Origin: Epiperipatus broadwayi
Lineage: Eukaryota > Onychophora > Udeonychophora > Euonychophora > Peripatidae
Reading direction: 5' to 3'
NCBI GenBank assembly: GCA_028023455.1
Contig: JAQFVV010000517.1
Location: forward strand, 188,001 to 252,000
Length of the DNA: 64,000 nt
Positions 1-14,320 of this stretch are shown here, piece after piece. A model generated the notes under the pieces. It saw nothing but the letters and a program-made list of their open reading frames with translations. It did not search any database and was not told where the DNA came from. The position numbers and the translations under genes are program-made. The number at the start of each line of letters is the position of its first letter. Within the stretch, counting starts at the first letter, position 1.

Positions 1-235
1 CATAGTTTATTATTTATTTTTTAATGGGGTTTGATACCTCTCTTGGCGTTTATGTAAACAAAGCTTGTTAGGAGCTATTGGTAAATCTCCATCTAGTGAT
101 CATAAAATGCAAACTAAATGCAAATTACAAAATTTATAACTTGTTTTGTTTATCATAAATGTACTCTTGAAGGTTTTTGCAATGATATATATATATATAT
201 ATATGATAAACAAAAATGCAACATATATATATATG

Positions 236-281
<46 letters not shown>

Positions 282-382
282 CAGAGGCTTTTACTATATG
301 GTGAAACTGAACTGATTTAAGACCCATATAGCTATCTAGTTTGTTTAGCTGGATTTGAAGACATTATGTGTCTGAGAAATTT
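1..382 (+). repeat. Diverged, partial copies of the 408-bp HHR repeat family
   Basis: Positions 1-283 match the tail of the 408-bp unit (the parts reading tttatgtaaac, then tttatcataaatgtac, then ttgcaatgatata). Positions 284-382 match the head of the next unit (gcagaggct, acccatatagctatct, tttgaagacatta). The two halves are therefore in tandem phase. Three TA tracts have expanded inside the copy at 184-203, 222-233 and 238-281. The ribozyme part of the unit is not included. Identity to the 33-35 kb units is clearly lower, so this is an older copy. Confidence 0.75.
236..282. repeat. (TA)n microsatellite
   Basis: About 22 TA units inside the old HHR-family copy, just before the gcagaggc unit head. 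It generates the Ile-Tyr open frames on both strands here. Confidence 0.9.
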
Positions 383-537
383 CATGCCTCTGCAATATAT
401 AGCATTACAAAAGCCTTCAATTGTACACTTATAATAATTAAAACAAGTCATAAATTTTGTAACTTGCTTTTGAGCTTGCATTTTATAATCACTAGATGGA
501 GATTACCAATAGCTCTAATCAAGCTTTTATTTTATAT
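383..537 (-). repeat. Inverted partial copy of the HHR repeat family
   Basis: Reads as the reverse complement of the unit tail: gcctctgcaatata at the start, then aaacaagtcataaattttg, then a stretch ending tagctctaatcaagc. It is joined head-to-head to the copy on its left at the gcctctgc (gcagaggc) sequence, the same point used by the inversion inside the main array. Confidence 0.7.
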
Positions 538-916
538 ATTGCAGAGGCTATCACTATATGGTGAAACTGAGTTGAATTCAGATCCATATAGCTATCTCGT
601 TTGTAAGGCTAGATTTGAAGACATTTACATGTCTGATAAATTCATGCTTTCAAATTGATAGAAACATGTTTTATAAGTGCTGAATTTTGAGTTAGTATTC
701 TAGATATAGTTTCTAGAATCCCAGAAGTCCACTGAGGTGAGCCACAAACTTGAAACAAATTGGTCTTGAGATGGGGACCCTGGTAGAGATTTTGAATTTT
801 TTCTCTTTTGGCACTTATAAAATAAAAGCTTGATTAAAGCTATTGGTAAGCTCCATCTAGTGATCATAAAATCCAAGCTTAAAAGCAAGTTACAAAATTT
901 ATGATTTGTTTTAATT
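538..916 (+). repeat. Diverged monomer of the HHR repeat family with a decayed ribozyme
   Basis: One nearly full unit starts at gcagaggct (541) and runs to the TA tract at 917. The segment around 725-785 sits where the 408-bp unit has its hammerhead: it reads CTGAGGT where CTGANGA is expected, then a GAAAC box and a GGTC cleavage triplet, and TCCC/GGGGA remain as an outer stem I. The A9-to-T change and poor stems suggest it is inactive. Confidence 0.65.
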
Positions 917-918
917 AT

Positions 919-991
<73 letters not shown>
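917..991. repeat. (TA)n microsatellite
   Basis: Nearly uninterrupted TA repeat of about 75 bp that ends the HHR-family monomer on its left. Confidence 0.9.
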
Positions 992-996
<5 letters not shown>

Positions 997-3900
997 CCCA
1001 CCTATTCAACATCGATCCTACACATTATATGAACAAATGTCCAGGGCCACAATTGTATTAATGAATATAATAAATTATCAACTTTATTTTGGTTTTAATT
1101 AATATTGAGACTCTTCTACTTATGGCTGACTTATAGCTTAGCTCAGTAGAGGGTTATAGGAAGTTACGGATATATGGAATATAAATAAATGAAGGAAGAA
1201 ATAATATTGGTCAATAAAATAAGATATATGCCTCATTTGTTAATCAACCAAATGATAGAAATCAATAAAGTTTCATTTATTCAAGCCAATAAACTATAAG
1301 TTTAATTTGATCTCTTCCATCATCTAAATACACTCTTATATTAGCTACAATATAATTTTAACAGAAAAACATGATATTGAATAACACCACTTTCTAGCAC
1401 GTCTTAATCTAAATAGCTAAATTAATATTAATTTGTAACTATGAAATCAGATCTTAGGGACTCTTTAATATAATTTATTAAAGACATTCTATTACACAAT
1501 GACTTATAACTATGGTAATAAAGAAAGTAATAATGGAATGAGTTGAATGATGTTCCATTGGACTAGCAATTATATAATGAAGGAAGCAGGGTAACTTTTA
1601 ATCTCACATCATTGTCTAAATAATAAGTTGAGTATACACCCTTCATCATAAGTTTACCAAATGGTAAAGTATTTCACATAATGCTTGAAACAAGAGAACA
1701 ATATTATCAGATTTAAGTATGGTCATTACCAAATTTATAAAGTAGTGCATTTATGTTATAATAGATATGTGGAATGTGGAAACTAGAATATGAATGCATA
1801 TAAGAATAACTCGAGACAAAATTTTAAATAAATAAATAAAGCATTCATTTACATTTTGCAATCAAAATAAATATAGTTGGTTCACATTGGGACTGTTTGT
1901 CCTAATTACTAAATTTACAAATACATTTTCTAATCTGGATTTGATATCTCTTTTATTACACAATTTATCATTTATTGATTAGACATTTATAAGTCATGAA
2001 TTAACAAATAAATAATGCCCTCATATTCTAACTTCGAAGATATTTAGGCTGTTAATAAACTCTAACATCTTTTATTAGCAAACAGCAGTGGATAAATAAA
2101 TATCTTATTATGGGCACAAATATACAAGCTGGAGAGGTCACACTATCAATTATTGGGATAAAACAAATTAATAACTTTGACTGTCAAGAGAATAACCTTA
2201 AATAACTCCATCAAATAATCATTTTAAGTATCTATACTATTCACACATTCAAAAATAAAATAAAAAAATCATTCTGATGATTTAAAGCTTGTGGTAAATT
2301 AACACGATATAATTCAAAATATTTAATTTCTGATGTATAACTTTAATAGTATTATACATTCATATCTGCAAGGTTATTTGCATTACGTGTGTGTCACATC
2401 TTATGCTATAATTAAAACAAAATCAATATATTTACATCTTGTTAGTTTACTTATGAACTACTAAATAAGTGTCATAATACATATATTGCCATATACCAAC
2501 CAACAAATATAACACTATTTCTGCTTTAATATTCGATAAAGAACTTAATCTTACCATTTATTTAACAACCAACAACATTACATATAGCTATGATTCCATG
2601 ATAACACAAAAATAAACATTCAAAAAAAATGTAAGCACATGAGAAATAAACAAGCTTCTTGGCTTATAAATCTAATGACAACCAATGACTCTGCACGTCA
2701 CTATGAAGTATACTATTGTTGTGTAACTCGGTCTCACTACCAGAATAGAGAGGAAATATACTACTGAACTTCATAAAATATAATTTTTATAATGCATACA
2801 TATGCAATCAGGAATATATTTCACTCATGGCGAATACTTAGATATATTAAGGGAGAGAGTTATCAATCCCAATCAACATAGAACATATCACTAATAACTA
2901 TCTTTATCACAGCTACTTTATACAATTCATTCTATACATTGGAAAATAAATACACATACACAGATAGGTCACTAATTCTTTCAATTCTTTTAGCATATAG
3001 CATTATCCAAAAATAACAGAGAGAAACAGTTATAAAACTGAATATTTATTAATTACTTACAAAATATTTATTAATTACATACAAAATACACTGCATAAGA
3101 CATACACATATATGTATGAATAAGAGCATGTGAATAACTTCAAATTATATAATATGCAAATATTATGGTAAGTAAATGGTAAACTGAAAATAAAAACTTT
3201 TAGTCTATGACAAACTCTTAGCTGTTTAAATTTTTAGATGGCAATAATATTGTCAATGAGGTTTCACCATTTTTGATAACAATATTTATCTTTCATACCT
3301 TTACTATAACCTAAGCCAAGTGCTCACTTTGAGACATTAAATGAATAAAAAATCTCTCTTCAATGAAACATACAAAAACCTATATATAATCTACATAAGA
3401 AATTATATTTAAATAATAATCATTTACCTGCATATTGCAATGTGAAATATGCTATTCAAGACATTCTTGAAGTCAAGGAAATAGCATAAGTTAAATAGGC
3501 AAATAAATAAATAATAAACCTATCTATCTATCTATCTATGGTATACCAATAGCAAAAAACAAAAAAGTCACTCTTTTTTAACTTAAAAAATATTCACTTG
3601 TAAGGTTTTTTTAACATAAACTCTCCTGAATAATGTGATGATAAGGACAATGATTTCAGATAAGTATCTGTTAGTAAAATAAAGACAAATTACTATAGGA
3701 TAAACATTCACAATTTAGATTTAATTAAGCAATCTCAAATGTTCTTAGCAATAGCTAATTGACCTCACTAATATGACATGCAAGTAGTAAACTTTTCATA
3801 ACAGAGATAATAGAGAGATAGTTTCAGCTACATATTTGTTTGGTATTGACCATTGAATTAATTCTGGGAATTTTCAACTTAGCAGTAACTTTAACAAGTT

Positions 3901-5630
3901 TCCAAAAACATTAGCTTCCCAGAACTTCATAAGTTAGCATGAATATAATTATTTTGGTCTATTGCTAATTGTTCATGGAAATCTGCAATTCCTTAGGTAA
4001 TAATATTTTTCTTTTATAATATGTCTACAAACTGAGGAGAACAACAGATATATAATATTAATGTCCTTCTATTCAACAAATATCAGTTACACATTAAATA
4101 AATACTAATAATTAGTTAATTATTTGTAAGCCATGCATTCACTTTTTAATAAAATATTTTATAAGCATGAATAATAAGCATAGTTATCATGTAGATAAGC
4201 ATAGTTATTATCATGTAGTAGTTCAAAATATAACACAATAAATTATACATGCATCCTCCCATTTTAATTTAACTTTTATATAATTAGAAGAGAATTTTAA
4301 TTTAGAGTCTACAGTAGGTTTTGTTAAACAGTCCTGCATAAATTTCCTTAAAAGAATATAAAGTTCACACAATTTCATTTTTTCCATAATAATAGAAGAC
4401 ATAGGCAAATAAAGTAGATTTAAGTTATAAGCATATAAATACATTTCACATGACAGGGTTAATTTAAAATTCAATTGAGTGAAGAGTGAAGAAAATATAT
4501 CTTATAAATAAATTAGCCTGACATCATTTCTGAAAGCTGCCTGGTAGCTAGAATTCCCATTCTGAATTTTATAAAATAATAATGTTTAAAAAATTACACT
4601 TTTGAGGTTGACTGACTTGATTTCTGGAAGAGATTGGAAAGAACTATGTACATAGAAGAAGTGGCAGAAGCAGAATGAATAAAATAATGACTAACTTCTA
4701 TTACTGACTATCACTTAAATACATCTCATTTCCATCAATCAAGAGGTCATCTTATCTTCCAAAGGTTAGCTGCACCCTTTGCACTCAGATAATTAAGGAA
4801 CAAATATTCAAGAAATCTTTTCTTGAGAAAAAAAATCATTTTTATTTTCTTAATTAAATCAAACTGAATAAAACAAATAAAAAATATTTTTTACACTTTT
4901 GAAATAAATGAATATTAATTAGCTAGTAAATAAAGTAGTTGATAACACAATTTAGTTTGTCAAATGATTTACTAATCCAGATATCCATTAATCACTCAAA
5001 ATATATTTGCACCTGTTATTAGAGACATTTGCTGTAATTTTAAGTGCTTTATTGTAAGGTGTAAAAGTATATACTATAAATAAATATGAAAATGAAATTG
5101 GAAAATGATATAGACATACATGCACACACATATGCTGCTATATGAATACTAAATTATCCTGACTAAAATATGACTTACATGGCTATGGGTTAAACATATT
5201 TCACTGACTTTCCTACCTATACCTGGGTGTGCCAATGAGTAAACAGATTAGAAAACCATCTAAACAAATACCAAACACTATTTTACAAATAAATAAAACA
5301 GATTTCCATCAACTTAACTTGCATATCAACAATTCCTATAATAATACACCCCATTTCTTGTATTAAATACTTCATCAAATATAATAATAATACTAAATGC
5401 TTATAAAACTCCCAACTAACATTCATAAGTAACTCTCACATAATGTTTTAGACCATTAACATAAATTTTTAAAATTTTAGTGCTATTTCAACTTTTTTTT
5501 TCTAGTTAAATACAGTTATTCACCACTGACACAGTATGATTTATTTAAAGTTTGTATCTTGTGCCCATTCAGAATGTCACAATATATATATATATAATTC
5601 GATGTCTGTATTGTTTTCAAAGCAATATAT
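992..5630. other. AT-rich noncoding stretch, no gene seen
   Basis: About 4.6 kb without a credible coding frame, RNA gene or recognised mobile element. It has only short A and T runs, a small TATC run near 3,520-3,540 and a short TA run at 5,582-5,597. The 83-codon open frame on the minus strand at 4,223-4,474 shows no motif and has the composition of chance AT-rich sequence. It could be intron or intergenic DNA. Confidence 0.6.
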
Positions 5631-5792
5631 GTAATTATATAATTAAATATTTGTAAATACAGTAACTAAATAATTAAATAATTCAAAGCTTGAGTTGACA
5701 AAGATTAGTAGGATAATCGAAAGTGCTCCTAATTGGATAAAATTTTTAATTATCTAGTTACAGTATTTACAAATATTTAATTATATAATTAC
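5631..5792. repeat. Inverted repeat with HHR-like sequence in its loop
   Basis: Arms of about 45 bp (5,631-5,675 and 5,748-5,792) are inverted copies with few mismatches; the outer ends read gtaattatataattaaatat and its complement. The loop holds GATTA at 5,703-5,707, TAATC at 5,714-5,718 and GAAA at 5,719-5,722, preceded by TTGACAAA and followed by AGTGCTC. This resembles hammerhead stem II, GAAA box and minimal helix III, but the CTGANGA box is poor. A matching arrangement occurs near the PLE fragment at 44.65 kb. Confidence 0.6.
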
Positions 5793-5795
5793 ACT

Positions 5796-5836
<41 letters not shown>

Positions 5837-8045
5837 TAAAATATGCTTAAAAAAACAAGTAAGATTGTTTAATAAGAAAAAGAGTCGAAATTACTATCTC
5901 TTTATTGTATCTGTTAAGTGGTTTTTTAGTGGGGAGGAAGAATATGTTGGGGTGAATAATATATTTGTTTTGTTTTTGTTGTATATTGAATAAATAAGTG
6001 TAGGTGTGATTATGTTTTGTTTCATATATATATATATTGTAAGGGCTAGATTAGTGTTGCATGTCACAGTATTTAAAAAAAATAAAGCAGTTTCTTGATC
6101 TTGTATAATTTTTATTTTACTTGATCTATGGATAATAGAGGTGTTGAAGTATTAATGTTGCCACCTAATATTTTAAAGCAATATTATTTACTATTAATTC
6201 TAGCATCAAATCATAAATATGTTGTCAATTGCAGGAAAAATATAAACAAGCCAATAAATAAATGGATTTTGGAAAGAGTTAAGTGAATCATAAAAAGATC
6301 ACTTGTATAAAATCAATATTATTATCCATTATTACACATTTTAATTTCTGTTATTACAATCACCGTAGCAACTTATTTATTATAAGATTAAATGTTTTAA
6401 GACTAAAATATGTTTGTTAATAAATCAATTATTGTGAAATATTATTAAAAACATATATAAAAATTATTAATTAAAAAATATTTCAAATATAATATGATTT
6501 TTTTATTTCAGCTTAAAGTGAAAAATAATATTGAATTTGTAAAACATGATTTTATTTTCACTGTATTCAATTGTTTTAAAACCATCATTCCACTTATTAA
6601 TTGGAAGCAAATTTTCTTAAACAATTTTCTTACATTAACAAGGAAAATTTGAGAGATATTCAACAGTTGTCTTGACAACATTAAAATCAGCAAGAGTATG
6701 TTACAAATAGAACTGAAATGCTACAACTTCAGTTCTTGTAAGTTTATCATTGCTAGAACAGACACAATTATATTCATCTTTAAAAAAATGTTAAAGTTTT
6801 ATATTATTTAAGTGATCAGTTTCTCAAATCATAGACGGATAAATCCAACCATCTGCCCATTAAATTCAGGCAGCTTGTTGATGACATTTCAGGGGATATA
6901 GCAAAATGTGAAAATGAAACCTCATCAAAATGCATTGTACTGCAAGACAGCTATATAAAAAAATATCTGTTGCTAAAATCTCAGATTTTATCCACTTATT
7001 CATGAAATGGTGTGTGTATAGATATCATATTTAAGATCAATGCATTTCACAAGATCTTAACTCATACTTATATGTGATATTAAGCAATTTAAATTTCTCT
7101 TTCTTATTTTGAAAAAAAAAAGCTAGCATTTATTATTCACTTGGATATAACTGAATTTTATCAATAAAACAATATCTTTATAAATTTTACCAATGAAAGG
7201 GAAAATAAAGTCAATGATATGTGATTTTGCATCCACTAAATTTACTGATTGTTTTAAAAACTTGAATACATTTATATGGTTAAAAGAAAATATCTGAATT
7301 TAAATGTGAAAGTAATTTAATTCTAATCCACAATAGTTATCATTCATAGTTGTCTTCTGTACTTAAAGGAAAATCATCTCTATGCATTAGCATCAGAAAC
7401 AACAAACCTAGGACATATGATGAATCAGTGGATTAAAAGGAAAAATAAAATTGTTTATTTGCAGTTGGATATCTATGCATATACATTTTTTGTTTGAAAA
7501 AAAATGTGTACATTTTGTTCATATTTTATTTTAAACATAGGGTTCAATGATATATATATGCATTATTATAGGATTCACATATATAAAGGGTCAGAGAGAT
7601 TCATTTTTATTACTATTATTTAAACTCTTACTGATGATATAAATTAATTTATGGCCCGATGTTTTCAAGTGTTAAATTTTTTTTATACTCCAGATTTAAC
7701 TTGGGGATATTCATATAAAGAAGGGTTTAAATTTACGGTATTTCTAGTGGTAGTTTAATTATTTAAAAATTACATTAGTGAATAAATAAAAATCTATTTT
7801 TATTGGATCACATTTTTTGATTGTATATCCTATTTAATGTCTAGATTATTGGAATCTCTCCTTCCATTTATATAGTATGATTGTCATGCAACATACTTTT
7901 GAGTTTTATATCTACATATTTTATTATTATTCTATTTATTCTATATAGTAATAGACTATCAGTTAGTTATATATTAAAAAAAAACATAGTGTTGGTATGT
8001 TTTTTAACTGGCTATGATTTTAATCTATTGAAATTATATATATAT

Positions 8046-8211
<166 letters not shown>

Positions 8212-9374
8212 TGTTATAAATTTTTAATTATTAACAAATAAATTTAGAGTTGATTTAAAATCCAATGAATCTGTCTAATTAGTTTTCTTTTGAATGTGCA
8301 AAGTAATTTTGATACTTAAATTTTAATCCCAGATAAAACCAATCTGGGTAAGTGAAATAGAGTTAAATATATGTACATTTTCTTATACATCATTATTAAG
8401 TCCGATTAAATATAAATTTTATATTTGGTACTGCATTTAAATGTTTGTTTACTTATCTAAATCAATATTACTGGTAGAAATAATTTCATTATTTCAGGGT
8501 TGCATTACAAAAATCTTAATAGATTTTATTTTGTCATTAGTCAGAATTTGTCTTAATTACCTTTAAACTTCTCTGATGTGGCAATCATACATTTTATTAA
8601 CTAGTAGATCTTAATATCTATCTTTGGTTTGGATGACTACCAATAATTATGTTATATAGTTTAATTGTTATAAAATCCATTTTATAATTGATTTATTAAA
8701 GATTTAAGTAGATGAATAATATCAATGACTATAAGTCTGTAAATATCCAATAAAAATCTACAGTATAATTTATATATAATGTGATTGGGTATGGTCAAAT
8801 GCAAGATTATTTAATAGATTTGTTGATGATGAATTCTTATAGAGTGTTTCATTTTAAAACATAACTTAAGCAATAATTGCATATCAATATAATGTAAAGT
8901 GTGAACAAATATTGATATTATGTTTAAAGTTTTATTAAAGTAGATACAAAACTAAGGAATTATTTTGTTTAAATATTATAAATATTATGTAGGTTTAGAA
9001 AACATTCTCAAATTGTTATTATAATATTTAAAAACTAGTTGATTTAAGTAGAATATCATTGAATTTAAACATAGACTTACATTACTATGTGTATTAGTTG
9101 AGTATTAAAAGTACATCAGAACTTAGTGATTTATTGATTTGAATTTTTCATCTGATAATAAATTAGTCATCTTAGCCATATATTATTGTTTAGGACAATG
9201 ATATTTTTTTCACTGCTTATTGCAGTTTATTCTGGAATAGTAAATAAATTTGGTGATGTCTGAAGAGGTGATCTCATTTGCTTTCTTTTGTTTTAGTTAA
9301 TATCTGAATAAATTAGATTTTTATTAGTATTTTGTTATGATGTAGTGGACAATCTAAATAATTATATATGAGAA

Positions 9375-9855
9375 ATATTGTTATCGACTAATGTAACCAA
9401 TAACTGAGCTAGATAATTCTATGCAGGTTATAACAGAGTTAGTACTTATTGATGCAGGTTTGCTCTATTATCAATAATATTTGGATCATAAGGGCATTTT
9501 TCCATTAGCTTTTATTGCCATATTGTGTCAGTAATAAATGGTTCTCTAAAAAATCTATAGGTCAATTTCTTTTATTTTGCAATTAATGTTGAATGAACAA
9601 ATGTAGAGCAGTAAATATTGCTATTGACTAGTGTAACCAATAACTGAGCTAGATAATTCTATGCAGTTTATAACAGAGTTAGTACTTATTGATGCAGGTT
9701 TTGCTCTATTATCAATAATATTTGGATTATAAGGGCATTTCTCCATTAGCTTTTATTGCCATATTGTGCCAGTAATAAATGGTTCTCTAAAAAATCTATA
9801 GGTCAATTTCTTTTATTTTGCAATTAATGTTGAATGAACAAATGTAGAGCAGTAA
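9375..9855 (+). repeat. Tandem duplication inside L copy 1, two units of about 240 bp
   Basis: The segment from gtaaccaataactgagctag to aatgtagagcagtaa occurs twice with a period of 240-241 bp (landmarks at 9,393 and 9,633). Few differences are visible, so the duplication is recent. L copy 2 has only one equivalent at about 38,680-38,910. Confidence 0.85.
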
Positions 9856-10165
9856 TGATGTAGATGATTCATTATTAAAGTTACAAATAGTTATCCAATG
9901 CTCGCTGATGATGATCATGTATAGGTGGCAATTATTACAAAATAGCAATATCAACAGTAGTGCTATTATATAATGACATTGCTCATTAGTATGAATGATG
10001 TGTCAATTTTGTGACATACTAAAGTTTTTATATTATCACCCCATATTATAATCAATATTATCATTACAAAATGGCTACCAATGATTAAACTATGTTTTAT
10101 TCAGATTATATTGATCAATTTTCCTAACATCATTATTTTTATCACATTACTATATATATATATAC

Positions 10166-10845
10166 ACATTCTTGAGAAATTTGTAGTGTATAAAATTCTA
10201 AAAATAAATCTGAATTATAAACACTTTTTAATCAAATATTTCTCATCACATGGGTACATATTACAATCAGTTGTTTGCAAAAAATCTTTCAATAGGTTTT
10301 CATGGTTTCTATAGTTCCTGCCTTTATTTTCTGTCATTGATATGGATACATACTTTTTAAAGATGAAGTTTGAATATCACACATACTATTCTTGATAGAG
10401 TAGAACATTATAGTTCCTGGTTTACAGTTTTATTTAGTAAAATCTGCTGCATAAATGCTTGCTGGATCATCAGCATAAAACTATTTTGGTAGTATTGTGA
10501 ATTTAAATACCTTTAGAAAATATCCAAGTTAATAAATATTCAATATAGATTTCAAAAAAATTATGATTTTTTATACTTTTTAGGTACTAAATGTCAGGTC
10601 AGTTTCAATAGAGTCCAGCTACAAAAAAAGCTTTTCTAGAAAAATCATTTTCATGTATACTCTGTATGAACTCACATATTTTTCAAAACTTTCAATAACC
10701 TTAATTATATATAATTAAAACCTTTTTTGTAGACTATAATTCATATCTTGGAGTAAAAGCTACATTAGATATTCTTAATTATGACTTATTTTCTTCTTCT
10801 ATTGTTTCCACATAACCCTCTCAACAAAAATGCAATCTTACAAAC
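10166..10845. other. Noncoding stretch, no feature seen
   Basis: AT-rich sequence between L copy 1 and the SINE. Nothing recognisable on either strand. Confidence 0.5.
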
Positions 10846-10855
10846 AAGACAAATT

Positions 10856-10962
10856 TGTCAAGCATTGTTAGCTGAGAGGTCATTGCAGCCATTTTGCAAG
10901 CAAGTACTTGGTTGCAGACGGGTGTGGGTTCGCATCTGGCCGATGCTATGACATATGAAAAA
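10856..10962 (+). mobile_element. Short tRNA-derived SINE with target-site duplication
   Basis: About 107 bp with a degenerate tRNA-like body: GCTGAGAGGTC as an A-box-like start, the TTTGCAAGCA anticodon-arm region and GGGTTCGCATC as a B-box-like site, followed by the tail gatgctatgacatatg and an A-rich end. It is flanked by the 10-bp direct repeat AAGACAAATT at 10,846-10,855 and 10,963-10,972, which marks retroposition. A second copy of the same family is at 24,695-24,804. The tRNA-like body cannot fold into a clean cloverleaf, so it is not a tRNA gene. Confidence 0.8.
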
Positions 10963-10972
10963 AAGACAAATT

Positions 10973-12884
10973 CTTTATCTTTTTAAAAAAAAAGTCATAT
11001 ATTTTATTTCCAAACCAAAATGTACTATAATTATGTTCTCTTTTTTTCTTTTACTAACCCTCAATGTCTACACCTTGTATGTGATCACATTTAAATTTTT
11101 TGTATGTTTTAATTAAATAAATTTTTTTAAATGAACAGGAATCCATCTCTTTGCCGATTTAGATGTGTAGTGCAAAGTTTTTGTCACTTTTTGAGGATTT
11201 AATGGCATCTCATGCAGCTTATACTATAAAGATAAATAATTTTATTTCTCTAACTTTGCAATTTATAGTTTTTTTTTCTATTTTTTTATATAAATATTAT
11301 AGAACTTATTGGTAATAATGTTTAAAATAATAAAAATCAAATTTAATTATTATAATAATTGGTCATTTTTTTTCTTAAATTAAGCAAATCCCTGATAGAA
11401 GTTCTGTATTAGATTATTCTAAAGGAAAGTAATTTTTATTTTTCCATTTTTTGCAAACTACAGTTATATATTTTTATTTACCTTTTTATCAAAAATAATG
11501 CTTACAATAATAAAAATTAAATGTATTTATTATCAAAACAGATCACAATAAAGCAATAAATTGATCCCATTTACAACCTGTTCTAAACAAGTATTTTATT
11601 TCTGTATTTTTTTAAATTTTTTTTACAGTTATATATTTTTAATTTTTTTATAACGTTAATGTGAATAATGCATGTAATTTAAACACATTTGGAAACATAA
11701 TTATATCATAAAATTTTTACTTTTATTGAAGCAATAGCAGATACTGGTTGTAGCATTTACATTATAAAATTGCATTATAATGATTTTTTAGATGAAGATG
11801 TATTTGTTTATCTAATTTAATTTATGTAGTTCTAGAAATAATGTAATATTTCACTAGACGTGCTAACATACATTTTTTCGAATATAATTTTATGTTTATT
11901 TTTTTCTAATTGTGAATGTTTCAGAAAATGGGTTTATTACTTTATAGTTTATTAATACTCAGTCTTTTCTTAATTTTAAATCATCAGGTAAATAAAAGAA
12001 TAATTTTTTGATGAATAATCTAATAGAATTTCAATCCATTACTTCTCTCTATTTTATTATTCATCCTTCCAGTTACAGTTAACCAGGTGTCCTTCATGTT
12101 TAAAACAACATTAATTACCATAAAATAGAACTGACCTTATCTGTTTTATTATATTGTGTGTGTGTACATATTCTTAAACTGTAATCCTACTGACCCCTTT
12201 TATAAAAATTAAAACATTCTTACAAATGTTCATTTCAATTGAAAAAATAGTCTCAGTCAGGTGGTCTCTAGATCTTTATACTAATTGTGTTTAAATACTA
12301 TTGATCATATATAATTAACAAATTTATAACGATTTATATCTGAATAACGTTATTTTTAAGAAAATAGTGTGTTATTCACATTTTTCTAATATCTAACAAA
12401 GATTCTTTATGAAGTAAAGTTGTCTGTTAAAAAAATAAAATAAAATATGCACTCTTTTAGTAAATATGATTGAAAAGGAAATAAACATATGCATTCCAAA
12501 ACAATATGACTATATGACATATTTAATCTTTGAATTAATTGGAAGTGATTATCATAAATTAAGAAGATGAATGATTTCATATTTTCAGGAGGAGTTGCTT
12601 CAAGTTTCTGAATGAGATTGCAATTGGACTATTATGTAAACATTTGATGGGTTTGAAAGTTAAATTTTTAGTTTGAATAGGCGTTTAGTTTATTCTCAAT
12701 TTATCCTTTTCCAAAAGTGGCTAGAGAAAATAAAAGATAGATAGGTAAAAACACTTGAACATATGTTTATATAAGATTATAGGTAAGAATCCATTTAATG
12801 ACTTGTTCATTAAAATATAATACATATAAAGTATAACTTAATCATTAGCTGTAAGTACAAATCAGGTCTTATAATTTAAAACAT
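10973..12884. other. Noncoding AT-rich stretch, no gene seen
   Basis: Dense T and A runs, with no coding frame of note and no recognised repeat. Confidence 0.55.
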
Positions 12885-13250
12885 TTTAGTGAGGTTGTAT
12901 TTTAAACCACTAATCAACTTTGCTCTTAGGAAAAAGTGGAAAAATCAGAAGGAACCTCATAGATAAGTATATGAAATTTCTGCTGACTGTTGCTTTTGGC
13001 AGGATGGCTCAGGTGGTTAGTGTGTTATCTTAAAATTCAATATTTAAGAATCTAAGGGTCCAGGTTCGAATCCCATCCTAATACTGTCACTGGTCAGGCC
13101 AGCAACTTCTGAAAAAGAGGGGATAATAATACCTCTTGCCAGCAACACCTGAAAAAGAGGGAAGAATACGTCTTGAAATGTTGTGCATATGTTAACATGT
13201 TTGATGTGCTATTACTAACAGTTGAATGTATTTGGAAAGTAATTTAAGGT
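12885..13250 (+). mobile_element. tRNA-like SINE repeat, single copy
   Basis: The sequence ggcaggatggctcaggtgg near 13,000 is a good Pol III A box, and GGTTCGAATCC near 13,065 matches the B-box consensus. Downstream come ctggtcaggccagcaac and gaaatgttgtgcatatgtta. A short part (ccagcaac, cctgaaaaagaggg) is duplicated. About 100 bp upstream of the A box (tcttaggaaaaagtgg, then aagtatatgaaatttct) is also shared with both arms of the 25.9-27.1 kb palindrome, so the repeat is larger than a plain SINE. A 40-base intron-like insertion between the boxes and the lack of an acceptor stem argue against a real tRNA gene. Confidence 0.75.
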
Positions 13251-14320
13251 TTACTAAATTTCTTTTTAAAAAGAAATCATATACAAACAGATGCAGCATC
13301 ATATTTTGTTGAAACTATACTATCATAATTTTTTACACTTCTTAATTTTTTTATTTGTAAATATTTAGATAGATAATTATTTTTATTGCCAAATAATGAA
13401 AAGTATACCTCTGTAGTTTAGAAAGTGGCATAGTTGAGCAAATACTACATCTTCCATAAATATCAAAATTAATGTGTGAATATAGCTTTATTTGAATATA
13501 AAAGCTTATAGTAAAAATTTCTTAAATAAAAATATACTGATATCAAATAAATATCACCTACTGTCAATAAGTTTCTTATTAGAAACTGTAATTACCTAAA
13601 GTTTTTTTTCTGTAATTAAATGTTGAGTTTTAAATTTAAAAAAAAAAAGCAATTTTTTTATTTGAGCTTATGCATTACCTTATTTTGCTTTAAATGTAAA
13701 TATTTAATGAAGAATATATTTTTCCATTAAAATACAATTTCATCTGAAAGCAAAATAATATATTTTGTTTATTATTTATTTCTGTAAAGTTGATATTTTT
13801 TTTCATTTGTTAAACTTATCTTTTTACAAAATATTTCAAAAATAATAAATATATAATTAAGAATAAGGAGGTTCCGTTGATTAAAAAATAAATAACAAGA
13901 AAATAATGGTCAATTCCAATGGCAAAAACATCTTGTTAAAGAATTAATAGAAAATTAAAAAAAAAAATGTCTACAAAATAATAATTTACCAGAGAAGTTT
14001 TTTTTTTTCTAGAGTAAAAACAATTATAAGAAAGATTTTGTGAAGTTCTGAGGTTATAAGAATTAAAAGAAAGATAATACATGATTGTTAATATTAGTAT
14101 TTTTAATAAAGTAGAAAAGTCAATTGAAATTAAAAAAAATAAACTGTGGGAAAATATTCTCTTGAGAATATAATTTATCCTCAATAGATTGCAAACAAAA
14201 ATGATATATTGAAAATGCTGTATATGTGTTTTTATAACAATTATTTGTATGGTTCTGAATTTAGAACTTGATGGATAATGAAAATAGTATATATCTGATA
14301 GAGTTTATATATATATATAT
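13251..14320. other. Noncoding AT-rich stretch, no gene seen
   Basis: Poly-A and poly-T runs dominate. The 82-codon minus-strand frame at 13,936-14,184 has only low-complexity Phe/Leu/Ser composition and no motif. Confidence 0.55.

Noticed and set aside
7620-7650. Hammerhead because of CTGATGA in repeat L (also at about 36,941)
   Set aside because: No matching GAAA and no paired stems in either copy.
13000-13090. A true tRNA gene
   Set aside because: A and B boxes are good, but the spacing is too long, the acceptor stem does not pair, and two more degraded copies exist; it is a SINE-type repeat.
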